A stretch of 64,000 bases of DNA, from the NCBI GenBank assembly GCA_027886175.1, contig JAJNNQ010000013.1, forward strand, positions 4,049,501 to 4,113,500, in the 5' to 3' direction. How positions within the stretch are numbered: position 1 is the first letter of the stretch; every line of letters begins with the position of its first letter. A program made the translations under genes and the position numbers. Below are positions 48,501-55,400 of this stretch, in pieces. Source of the DNA: Phylloscopus collybita. Lineage: Eukaryota > Chordata > Aves > Passeriformes > Phylloscopidae. The notes beneath the pieces were generated by a model. The model ran no database searches, was not told the DNA's origin, and worked only from the letters and a program-made list of their open reading frames with translations.

Positions 48501-49440
48501 TTTCACAGCTCTGGAAGAGTACAAAATCTAGTCAATTAACAAGAAAGTTTGAAATTAACATTAGGATGAGTCTGAAATAAGCTATTTTCAGATGATAATT
48601 TTATAGTTAAGAGAGGTGTTGTATTTTTTGGCAGGAATTTGGAATGTGCCCCTAGACACAGTTGAATGAATTGAACCTTCAATGCCATGTGGCATTTGGA
48701 TAATAAAAATACAAGTTGTAATGTGTATCCTAATAGTAGTAAAAGAAGGTTATTTTATTAATGCACTGTGGTCTCTTTGCTATTTACATCCTGTGATGTG
48801 TTCTTGTTAACCTGAAGCACATCTATTTTAATGAGAATATATAATTTTTAAGGTTATAACCATTCCATGACCTCTTTAAAATAGGAATGTTATTCCTGAA
48901 TAGTGCAAAGGTGCAGCTCCAGTTAGTGGGTGGGAAAATAGGATTTTCAGCTTTAACATTAGGAAATTCTAGTCTTCAGGTCGTTCTCCTCTCTTTTATT
49001 CTTCATGAACACCCTTTTTTTTCCCACCTGCCCTCTCTGTTTCTCTTGTCATTAAAGATATGGATAAACTGACAGAAACTACTCCTGGGTTTCTGCCTAA
49101 ACTCTGTAATTCATTTGCTTCTTACTGATGCTGAACAGGCCCCAAAGCACAAATGTATTGGCAATAAAGTATTTATGATTGTCCATTTGTCCGCACTTGG
49201 AAAAATTCAACAAGAGCTAGTAGATAAAGAGAGAAAGACTATTCTAAATTCAGTCCTGAATTTTGGAGAAATAATTTAGAGTATTTTCGTCTCAGCTGGA
49301 TGTCCTATCCATTGAAATACTGTTTGGAGATGGATGCATCTCTTCTCTTTTTTCAGAAATGTGCTGCTTGTTTTATCCTGTGTTGCAAACCAGAATTTAT
49401 TATTTGGCCAGCCCTTGTCATCTCAAATAGGTGTTATTAA

Positions 49441-49493
<53 letters not shown>

Positions 49494-51711
49494 ATTTTAG
49501 GAAACATAAGTATGTGTAGTACAGCAGATACTTTTGCTGTCCAAATTGCTGTTGAACATTTTGAGCAAAGCTGAGTTGAAACTGAAACTTCATTTTTTGC
49601 AAATTTTTCTTAGTCATTCTGTATGGTGAGAGGCTAGGCTGTGATATGATAAATACATACAGGAATGAGAGCAAAACTATTAGTACAGGAAAATGGCTAG
49701 AAACACCTGATTTTTAATTTTTTGTTTTCCTTTCTGTAGGCTTTGTTGGCATCAGAACCAAAGAAGGGCAAAACGGATTTGCTAAAAATGACAATGAAAG
49801 AATTGCTATCTCTGGCTGCACCTTTGGATGAATCTTTAAGTGTAATTCCACAGGTAAAATTCTGTCTCTCATCAAAAGGCAAATGTCAGTTGGATTTTAA
49901 AATGTGTTTGCATGTGCAGAGGTTATAAAGTTACTATAAAACATACTAAAAAATGCATTGGGCATAATCCCATAGTTTTTCTCTAGTACAGCAAATGAAG
50001 TCATATATGAGCAATTTACTGCCTAGAGTATATTTCTAAACAGATAGATAAGTAACTTCCTTTTCACAAGTTTGTAAATGAGCAAGCAAGCTTTGCTTAC
50101 ATTTAAAGTAAATAAATGAGTTATTTATGCATGAATCATACTAAAACACTACATGAAAACTGATTTTAGTCATACTTAGTAACTTTTAAAACTTAAGTAC
50201 ATAGATTTGGAGTACTAAAAAAACTTATTTTGAAGGCAAGACCTTTATCTTCAAAATGTTATCATTTACTTTCTGTTTGTAAGGCTGTCCTAATGAGTTT
50301 GCCAGATTTTCTGCTGGTATAAATTCATGTAGCTTTGTCAAAGTCTGTGAAGCTACATGTATCACCACCTTCCCTTGCAGAGGGTAGAGAAATATCAGAA
50401 AATGCTCCACATGGTAAAGCAAGCCTGGCTGTCAGTTTTAGCTTAATATTTCCCTCCTGTGAGTTGAAGTTTATTTTTTCTCACAGTATCTACAGCGTGT
50501 CAAGAATGTTGGAAAAGATGATTCTGGACTTCAAAAGTTATTTTTACAGCCATGATAAGCTAAGGATAAAAGAATGTTGGCCTTCACTTGCAATGCCTGG
50601 ACTGTAGTTGTTAGAAGAATATATTTTAAACTGTAACTGTTATTAAGAGTGTTTACTGCAGCACTATTTTAATGCATTTTTAAGCAGCACTATTTCTTGT
50701 GTTTAATACGAAAATATAGTGCTGTAAATGTGCATATAGACTTTTTTTGCTTTGCATGTTCACTGTTGCAATCACCTAAACTAAATTTAAGATTTTTACT
50801 AACGAATTTATATTTTTCATATATTTCTTCTCCCACCACAGGTCCATGCTTTAAATATCCTGCGGGCGCTGTACAGGGATACACGTTTAGGTGAAAACAT
50901 CATGCCTTATGTTGCAGATGGAATAAAAGCATCAATTCTAGGGTTTATGTCACCTGTCTGGGCAGTAAGTTAAGTCTTTGATTTTGCTTCTCTAGTTTAA
51001 CAGGATATAGAGTGGTTGTGTTGAGTGAAGCTTTGGTCATGTTTATAACTGGCAGTACTACAGTTTTTGGAATGTAGTATTTTAAGGTACAGTGAAAAAT
51101 AATGCAGACCTGCAAAAGAGTCATCATTTTGGTCTTTTTTTTGGCTTTGTTTAATTTTTCTTAATGTGAAATGCTGATATTCCACAAAAAGTAGGGATAA
51201 AGATTACCTTATAGGTTAAAGTCTGTCTGGCTGTTAAATTTTGAGTCAGTGCACTTGGCTAGTAAGAAGTGCATTTGCATTCATTCTGACTGTTCCTTTG
51301 CTGTTGAATTAAAGACCCCATGTGGCATGTTCAGGTGGAATACTTCATGATCTGCTGTGCATAAGGGTGAATGCATTGAGCCACTAAAAATCTGGATGTA
51401 TTCCTTATAATAAAGATAGACATCTCCAAGGAACCTGAACTTTCCAGTAGTACCATCTTCATTGGAAAGATGCTCTGAATTAATAGTTTCCATGTGCTGA
51501 CCTGTAGCATGCTTTTCACTCAACAGTTATTCTTTTTTGACTGTACATTAATGGCTGTATTTAAAAAAAAATCATTTCAAAGGGGTTTTTAAAACACAGT
51601 TCTTATTTTTTTCCTTTAGGTACGAAATTCATCTACACTTCTTTTTAGTGCTCTGATTACAAGAATTTTTGGAGTTAAAAGAGGGAAAGATGAAAATTCC
51701 AAAAAAAATAG
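18462..51711 (+). CDS. THADA: THADA, tRNA 2'-O-methylation cofactor (25 coding exons, 3' end outside window)
   Basis: Splicing the 25 exons listed separately gives one uninterrupted frame of 1268 codons plus two bases. It starts MVLKKKKEIQVDAFF and is strongly similar throughout to vertebrate THADA; the human protein is about 1950 residues, so roughly two thirds is present. THADA is an alpha-helical HEAT/ARM-repeat protein with a DUF2428 region. It is the vertebrate counterpart of yeast Trm732, which directs Trm7 (FTSJ1) to methylate the ribose of tRNA nucleotide 32. It has also been linked to energy balance (SERCA in flies) and to human thyroid adenoma breakpoints. Visible landmarks are RRSAGIP at residues 1149-1155, the motif shown to matter in Trm732, and the RNSSTLLFSALITRIFG block at about 1240-1256. 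All introns are GT-AG except the one after exon 6 (GC-AG). No frameshift or internal stop was seen. Confidence 0.96.
18884..18935 (-). mobile_element. Short CR1 3'-terminal fragment (reverse)
   Basis: GAGTCACAGAATGATTGAGG followed by TTAGAAAGGTTCTCTGG resembles the complement of the CR1 terminus. It is short and diverged. Confidence 0.6.
19096..19640 (+). mobile_element. CR1 LINE 3' fragment in THADA intron
   Basis: Carries CR1 blocks in forward order: ACCTCAAGGATTGCTGTATC, GGAGAGACTCCAGCTAAGGG, CCTCCTGTGAGGAGAGGCTG, and the terminal GGTTGGACCAGATGACCCCC. The terminal repeat is degenerate (ATTGTGTTCCAG). The open frames across it are relics of CR1 and not genes. Confidence 0.93.
19842..19936 (+). 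CDS. THADA: THADA coding exon 2
   Basis: Residues 26-57, including the conserved EQNLASLLLHCAQL. Acceptor CAAATGTAG, donor ACAG/GTACAG. Enters in phase 1, leaves in phase 0. Confidence 0.94.
20424..20554 (+). CDS. THADA: THADA coding exon 3
   Basis: Residues 58-100; contains the conserved KNPLKKVLA. Acceptor GATTATAG, donor CAAG/GTAAAA. Leaves in phase 2. Confidence 0.94.
21306..21454 (+). CDS. THADA: THADA coding exon 4
   Basis: Residues 101-150; contains CLQEELKTTDVYLYRKV, matching the human CLQEELNTTDLYSYRKV segment. Acceptor ATGTTGCAG, donor TTAG/GTACAG. Leaves in phase 1. Confidence 0.95.
21590..21622 (+). CDS. THADA: THADA coding exon 5 (33-nt microexon)
   Basis: A 33-base exon adding residues 151-161 (RACIKNLFEE plus the shared codons). 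Acceptor TTTCCTCTAG, donor GAAG/GTAAAG. It enters and leaves in phase 1, so skipping it would keep the frame. Confidence 0.9.
22167..22215 (+). CDS. THADA: THADA coding exon 6 (49 nt, GC donor)
   Basis: Residues 162-177 (LQFLQKLLLDIQEEN). The exon must end at AACAG, because only then does the next exon (six A then TCATGG) read on as RKNHGNRIVQTQ, as in mammals. The donor is therefore CAG/GCAAGT, a GC-AG intron with otherwise perfect U1 complementarity. The nearby GTGAAT alternative breaks the frame. Confidence 0.9.
23021..23211 (+). CDS. THADA: THADA coding exon 7
   Basis: Residues 178-241; contains NRIVQTQLMHDLLIAIKVSM, near-identical to the mammalian segment. Acceptor T-run then CCCCCAG, donor GATG/GTAAGT. 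Leaves in phase 1. Confidence 0.95.
23867..23961 (+). CDS. THADA: THADA coding exon 8
   Basis: Residues 242-273; LLQTVQTTSGLAVILF matches human LLQTVQSTSGLAIILF. Acceptor CTGTGTAG, donor ACTG/GTAAGT. Leaves in phase 0. Confidence 0.95.
24222..24442 (+). CDS. THADA: THADA coding exon 9
   Basis: Residues 274-346; contains VRLFLCHGALAMLDWKNGSM, a strongly conserved THADA block. Acceptor GTGTTGCAG, donor CAGA/GTAAGT. Leaves in phase 2. Confidence 0.96.
25399..26093 (+). CDS. THADA: THADA coding exon 10 (large, 695 nt)
   Basis: The longest exon, residues 347-578. It includes LEYIYTHWDHPLDAIRHQTK, WHVKGKYASLGCLVECVG and YASDLLETMFTNHKAHF, all near-identical to mammalian THADA, and is predicted to be helical-repeat sequence. 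Acceptor TTCTTTTTAG, donor CTGG/GTAAGA. Leaves in phase 1. Confidence 0.97.
26688..26839 (+). CDS. THADA: THADA coding exon 11
   Basis: Residues 579-629; contains STRGALGALMACLRTARAHG, matching the mammalian SRGALGALMACLRIARAHG. Acceptor CTTCTTTAG, donor CCAG/GTAAAG. Leaves in phase 0. Confidence 0.96.
26981..27136 (+). CDS. THADA: THADA coding exon 12
   Basis: Residues 630-681; VCIDALGLLCETHRTTEIVS and NNQSPSVRQQIISLLRK are conserved. Acceptor ATTTTTCAG, donor AAAG/GTAATT. In-frame exon (52 codons), phase 0 at both ends. Confidence 0.95.
28289..28411 (+). CDS. THADA: THADA coding exon 13
   Basis: Residues 682-722; LFCRIQESSQVLYKLEQNK matches the mammalian segment almost residue for residue. 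Acceptor TTTTAAAAG (weak pyrimidine tract close to the AG), donor TAAA/GTAAGT. Phase 0 at both ends. Confidence 0.94.
29319..29442 (+). CDS. THADA: THADA coding exon 14
   Basis: Residues 723-763; FEVLFPGSSHPTRFSALSIL is diagnostic for THADA. Acceptor CCCCATCCATACAG, donor AAAG/GTAAGG. Leaves in phase 1. Confidence 0.96.
30910..31058 (+). CDS. THADA: THADA coding exon 15
   Basis: Residues 764-813; QTLIQCFASTFEEVKILAFR corresponds to human QTLMECFTSTFEDVKILAFD. Acceptor CTTTGAACAG, donor ACAG/GTATGG. Leaves in phase 0. Confidence 0.95.
31922..32132 (+). CDS. THADA: THADA coding exon 16
   Basis: Residues 814-883; IDLSTSTKPYDCVTASYLLN is conserved, while the following acidic/histidine loop is variable. 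Acceptor T-run CAG, donor GCAG/GTAAGA. Leaves in phase 1. Confidence 0.96.
33503..33638 (+). CDS. THADA: THADA coding exon 17
   Basis: Residues 884-928; AAASFPMYGRVHCITGALQQ is conserved. Acceptor ATATTTTAG, donor TCAA/GTAAGT. Leaves in phase 2. Confidence 0.95.
34016..34152 (+). CDS. THADA: THADA coding exon 18
   Basis: Residues 929-974; SYNLSAVVSPVVQSSSPEGL and IPMDSD match mammals. Acceptor T-run CCTGAAG, donor CCAG/GTAAAG. Leaves in phase 1. Confidence 0.96.
34568..34726 (+). CDS. THADA: THADA coding exon 19
   Basis: Residues 975-1027; LQMILNEIQPQDTNDYFMQT is conserved and then the sequence becomes a variable acidic linker. Acceptor AATGTGCAG, donor AGAG/GTAAAT. Leaves in phase 1. Confidence 0.95.
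35420..35438 (+). promoter_or_regulatory. Strong CTCF binding motif
   Basis: TGGCCACCAGGTGGCGCCG agrees with the canonical CTCF motif TGGCCACCAGGGGGCGCTA at 16 of 19 positions, including the whole CCACCAGG-GGCGC core apart from one G-to-T. It contains CpG near its 3' end, so binding could be methylation sensitive. Motif evidence only. Confidence 0.7.
35502..35553. repeat. 15-bp tandem repeat in intronic CpG island
   Basis: Unit CGGGATGCCTGCCCA is present three times (the middle copy ends in G) plus a seven-base partial fourth copy. It lies about 65 bases downstream of the CTCF motif. Confidence 0.92.
35859..36010 (+). CDS. THADA: THADA coding exon 20
   Basis: Residues 1028-1078; DVTAQMVLVCCWRSMKEVSL and SSDGLITVEQ are conserved; start of the DUF2428 region. 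Acceptor TTTTGTTTTTAAG, donor ACAG/GTAGGG. Leaves in phase 0. Confidence 0.96.
36011..39677 (+). other. THADA: THADA intron 20 (about 3.7 kb)
   Basis: AT-rich intron. It contains one CR1 terminus near 37205-37280 and no other recognised element. Confidence 0.7.
37205..37280 (+). mobile_element. CR1 3'-terminal fragment
   Basis: TTAGGAAGGGGCTGGACTTC, CTTGTGGGTCCCTTTCAGCT, then TGTGATTCTATAAAG matches the CR1 3' end with one terminal octamer. Only the terminal part is recognisable. Confidence 0.8.
39678..39787 (+). CDS. THADA: THADA coding exon 21
   Basis: Residues 1079-1114; QSRHRGAFELAYAGFVQLTE is a DUF2428 hallmark block. Acceptor CCTTTTTAG, donor CCAG/GTAGAA. Leaves in phase 2. Confidence 0.96.
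39788..46896 (+). other. THADA: THADA intron 21 (about 7.1 kb)
   Basis: Largely featureless AT-rich intron. A short AAAC microsatellite lies at about 41157-41178 and a pyrimidine repeat (CCTTTTA-like) at about 45866-45897. No coding exon, RNA gene or clear mobile element was recognised. Confidence 0.65.
45866..45897. repeat. Pyrimidine minisatellite (CTTTTACCTTTT)n
   Basis: Imperfect tandem copies of ACCTTTT / CTTTTACCTTTT on the plus strand, followed by TTTATTTCAG, which resembles a splice acceptor. No coding continuation was seen. Confidence 0.75.
46897..47029 (+). CDS. THADA: THADA coding exon 22 (RRSAGIP motif)
   Basis: Residues 1115-1159, ending LCATRRSAGIPFYIQ. The RRSAGIP sequence at 1149-1155 is the family motif required in yeast Trm732 for Trm7-dependent tRNA position-32 methylation. 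It is intact here, which argues for a functional protein. Acceptor TTTGATGTAG, donor ACAG/GTACCA. Leaves in phase 0. Confidence 0.97.
47030..49739 (+). other. THADA: THADA intron 22 (about 2.7 kb)
   Basis: No exon was seen. It contains a 47-base A homopolymer at 49444-49490. The sequence between about 47560 and 48180 is somewhat GC-richer but matches no repeat I recognise. Confidence 0.65.
49444..49490. repeat. Poly(A) homopolymer, 47 bases
   Basis: Uninterrupted run of A bounded by TCT and TCC. There is no recognisable retroposon body to its left and no obvious target-site duplication. Its length may be unreliable in the assembly. Confidence 0.95.
49740..49853 (+). CDS. THADA: THADA coding exon 23
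   Basis: Residues 1160-1197; ALLASEPKKGKTDLLKMTMK continues directly from the RRSAGIP block as in mammals. Acceptor TTTCTGTAG, donor ACAG/GTAAAA. Phase 0 at both ends. Confidence 0.96.
50842..50964 (+). CDS. THADA: THADA coding exon 24
   Basis: Residues 1198-1238; VHALNILRALYRDTRLGENI and GFMSPVWA are among the most conserved THADA stretches. Acceptor CCCACCACAG, donor GGCA/GTAAGT. Phase 0 at both ends. Confidence 0.97.
51620..51711 (+). CDS. THADA: THADA coding exon 25 (last one found in window)
   Basis: Residues 1239-1268; VRNSSTLLFSALITRIFGVK is conserved, followed by a basic stretch ending NSKKN plus a split codon. Acceptor TTCCTTTAG, donor ATAG/GTAAAC. Leaves in phase 2. In mammals the next exon begins with a conserved MTGREFFSRF-like segment, which I did not find to the right of here. 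Confidence 0.96.
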
Positions 51712-54257
51712 GTAAACGTCACTTCTTATGGGTTACAAGTTTGTGAAACGTGGCCTTAGCCAACAGCAATTTGAAAATGTTGCTTGCTTTGTGGATATAT
51801 TTGAATCATGATGTTACAAGAACATCTAGCTGTGCTTAAACGGGGCTGCCAAGAAGTAAGTGGTAGGGCCAAAAACATCTGCTGTTAAACACAGAGTTAA
51901 TTTGTACTCATGTGCAATCTCACAGGAGTGGAATGTTGCTGAGAGGTTTTGCTACCAGTGGCTTTTCCAAAAGCCAGGGGCTCTCATGGTCACAAAACAG
52001 ACCTACTGCTCTTGAGACCAAAGAGAAAGGGGCTAAGATAGAAGAAGACCAGTGGTTATAGGTGTGTTTTCTTCCTTCTAGAGCAGGTCTGGAGTTAATT
52101 TCACCCCTACTAATGTGAGATTCTCCCCTTTAGTCTTCCTGCTCTAGAATACTGTTCATATCTCTTTCCTCCAAGTTCTAAAAATTGCATCTTGCAGAGC
52201 CATTTCTCTTCCAAGGGATCCTGCCCTTGCATTCTGTAGTCCTGCTTCAAATCCCTTGCTATTTCACTTTATGTGAAACCAGTTCTTCTGTGACTCTTAA
52301 AACTCCCCAGTCCTGTGCATTCCGGTTTCCTTGCACCCTCCAGTTACTGCTCAAGGACCCCCATGTTTTCTTTGGCCTCTTCCCTCAGCTTTTTCAGCAA
52401 ACGAAGCATATCCGTGCCCTGTGCTCTGTAACTGAGGTTTCTGCCCTAGGAGGGATGTGAAAATAACCCTGGAAGTAGAATAAACTCATTAAAAATATTC
52501 CTGGGTAAGCCCGTGGGGCCGTGGAGTGGTCACGGTGTGGATATTATGGTAACCATTTCAGAAATTCCTAATGGATTTTCACATCACAGGCAAGGCATGC
52601 AGTTTCTGAAAGAAGGCAATTGTTACAATTTACCTTCAGAAATTCCACCCTTTTTATAGTGGTACCTTACTGTTGATCCGTGTCACTAATAAAATTCTCA
52701 TGCATGTTTTGAAAAACTAAATGTCTTGGGATGATACTGGTCTGTCATCTTTTAGATGCTGCATAGGTGCCATTTTAGCTGTGTGAAATAATTGATCTCA
52801 GGTGTCACTTGAAAAATTTAGTTACTGTGCGTGTATGAACATGAGGAAGAAAATATAGGTGGGAAACTGGAGGGAGATTTCCTTTAGAAAATAACTCTTT
52901 CCCCAAAGCAATTTGAAATGTTAGCTGCTCTATTGCATGAAATTATTCTTGTTCTGTCACATATCCAAGTCACATCTAAATTCACTCCTGTAACCCTCCT
53001 GAAGCCCAAGCAGAGCAACAAAAAGTGCTTTTCATTTCTTTACTTCCTACTTTGGTTTTACAAGAACATTTAAAGTTGGCTTCTTTCTTTAATTTTTATA
53101 TTGAGCACTTACTGAAAGAGACACCCTGCTTTTTTAAACTTATCTCTTTGGGAAAAACATTGCACTAACTTCTGCAGTGGGGAGGCAAACTGGCTCCTGA
53201 AATGCATGCAGCGTGATGATCTGTGGAATCTGAGATTTCTGTTTGTGAAGCTGCAGAAAGTAATGCATTTATTTGAGCATCTGTTGGTGATGGGAGAGAC
53301 CAGAATGAGGGAAAGGAATCCTTTATGTAGCTGAATTAAATTTATTAATGACAACGTTAATTTTTATGTAACTGGCCCTGTTGACTTGCTTCTCTGAAAC
53401 TTATTTACAGTAATTTCTCTATAGTCATTTTGACCAAAAGATATTAAAGCTGGGCTGGCTTTCTTTTCTTCATCTGTTCATTTAGCAGTTGTGCATTAAA
53501 CATTGCATGTAATCACTTCTGCTGTTTTCCACGTGTGCTTGTCAAAACCGTGACACAGGGATTAGGAAGACACTTCTTAAGACAGGCCAGTGACATCAGG
53601 AGGTGTGAAGACAGGCAGAGATTTGATTTGTAGCTCCTGTCTTGCAGGAGAGCCCCGCAGGTGGGTATAAAAGGTGGGTTGTGTTTGGGAGAGAGGTCTG
53701 TGTTCCTGTGGTTGGGCACCACGAGGTGTCACCGTTGCTGCACAGCTCCCTGCAGCCTCATGCCTGGGTGCAGCTGTGCTTGGCGCTTCTCTTCAGGGGC
53801 TTTGAACTCCAGGAGTGTTTTGCTGGACCAGAATTCCTCTGTTAAAACCAAGTAATTTTTTTCCCCACTTTCAAAGCACTGGCATTTTAGCAACTTGGAT
53901 CTATAGGAGCTTTTGTGAAAGTCACCTGGGTTTAAACTGCTTGTTCTGCTGTTTTGAGGATGTTCTGTTTGCATTTTAAGAAACAGTGTCCAGAGACCAA
54001 CTGTTCCATTAGGACCCTGCTTAGGTCTCCAGTTTACCCAATTTTAGATTAGGAGGTTAAATCTGTCACTTTTGTGTCAGCAGGGAGTTAGGTTATTACT
54101 GGGTTATTCTGGGCATCTCTCTAAAAAAGGATGGGCTTTCTGACTGGTTTCTCAAGAAGAGTTCCTATGATACTGATTGAATTGGGGTGGTATATGTAGA
54201 CTTTCAGAAGGAAGCTTTGCTGGAGCATAAAGTATTGATGCAAGTTTTTAATTTTAG

Positions 54258-54303
54258 CATGGGTGAAGAAGAAGATGAGTTGGTGTCCTGGGATGAAAAT
54301 TAA
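54258..54303 (+). other. THADA: Candidate alternative terminal coding segment of THADA
   Basis: An acceptor-like TTTTTAATTTTAG precedes sequence that, joined to exon 25 in its phase 2, reads 15 residues (SMGEEEDELVSWDEN after the split codon) to a TAA at 54301-54303. A canonical AATAAA follows at 54446-54451, with GT-rich sequence beyond. If used, it would give a protein truncated at about 1283 residues. No transcript evidence is available, and phase compatibility alone would occur by chance one time in three. Confidence 0.35.
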
Positions 54304-54445
54304 GATGTCCTTCCTGGGTTGGAAGATTAATATGTGAAAAATAACAACTGTGTGCAGTATTGCAAGTAGAAGAGAGAGGAGTTGTGTGCAGGCTGTTTAC
54401 AGTGATCCATGCAACTATATGTGTTGAGCTTTCTCTTCTAGTGAA

Positions 54446-54451
54446 AATAAA
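54446..54451 (+). terminator. AATAAA polyadenylation signal candidate
   Basis: A canonical hexamer about 143 bases after the candidate alternative stop, followed within 100 bases by GTGTGTGT-rich sequence. It matters only if the alternative terminal exon is real. Confidence 0.3.
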
Positions 54452-55082
54452 GTTAGAACTCCTCTCTGGCTGTTCTCTTTCTGAGAAAGACTGTATGAAA
54501 ACTTCTAATGCTGCTGCAAGTGTGTGTGATAGTGTCTTTATATAGGGGTATGTGTGTGTATTTGGCTAAATGATGTTCTGAATTTCAGAGAATTTACATT
54601 TGTAAAATGGCCCAGTTAGCACTTACTTATAGAGGGTTTAGTTTAAATTTTATATACTTGATTTGGCAATACAATTTTCTTAAATGCTATGATAATTTGA
54701 AATCTACAAGACTTGGAGTGAAATTCTAGCCACGTACATTCGAAGTACTGAGGAAGGTTGGAAAGAAGTCTTTGCATTGTGCCTGTTATTTGGTTACAGA
54801 AAGGATGTTGTGCACAGCTCATCATGGTGTGCTTTAGAGAAAATACCCCCTTTCTCTGAGCCCTGCACAGCACAGGTGTTGTGTTGGTGCAGTCAGTCAC
54901 TTCATACCTGCTGTGTCTGCATCCTAGCTGCCTGGCTCAGGTGGGATCAGCTGCGAGCTGTTCCCAGCCCCGCTGCTGTTCAGCACTTGAACTGTGCCCT
55001 GGGATCTGCCCTCCACCAGGCAGTGACTCAGGAGAGGGTCCCAGCTTCCAGCACATCCTCTGTCCGGCTGCTCTGGCAGCAT

Positions 55083-55400
55083 AGGATGATGTCAGTTGGA
55101 AGAGAGCTGAAAGAACAGCTTGTTCCAACGCCCCTGCCCTGGAAAGGGACACCTTCCACTAGAGCAGATTGCTCAAAGCCCTATCCAACCTGGCCTTGAA
55201 CACTTTGAGGGACAGGGCATCCATGAATTCTCTGGGCAGCCTGTTCCAGTGCTTCACAGAGAAGAATTTCTTCCTAATACCTGATCTAATCCTGACCTCT
55301 GTCAATTTAAAGCAAATTCTCTCTTGTCCTATCCCTACACACCCTTACAAAAAATTCCTCTGCAGCTCTCTTGGAGGCACCACCCTGAGGGGCCCATTGA
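55083..55400 (-). mobile_element. CR1 LINE 3' fragment (reverse)
   Basis: Contains GGGACACCTTCCACTAGAGC, CCAACCTGGCCTTGAACACT, GGGCAGCCTGTTCCAGTGCT and CTCTTGTCCTATCCCTACAC in the reversed CR1 order. 5'-truncated. Confidence 0.95.
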
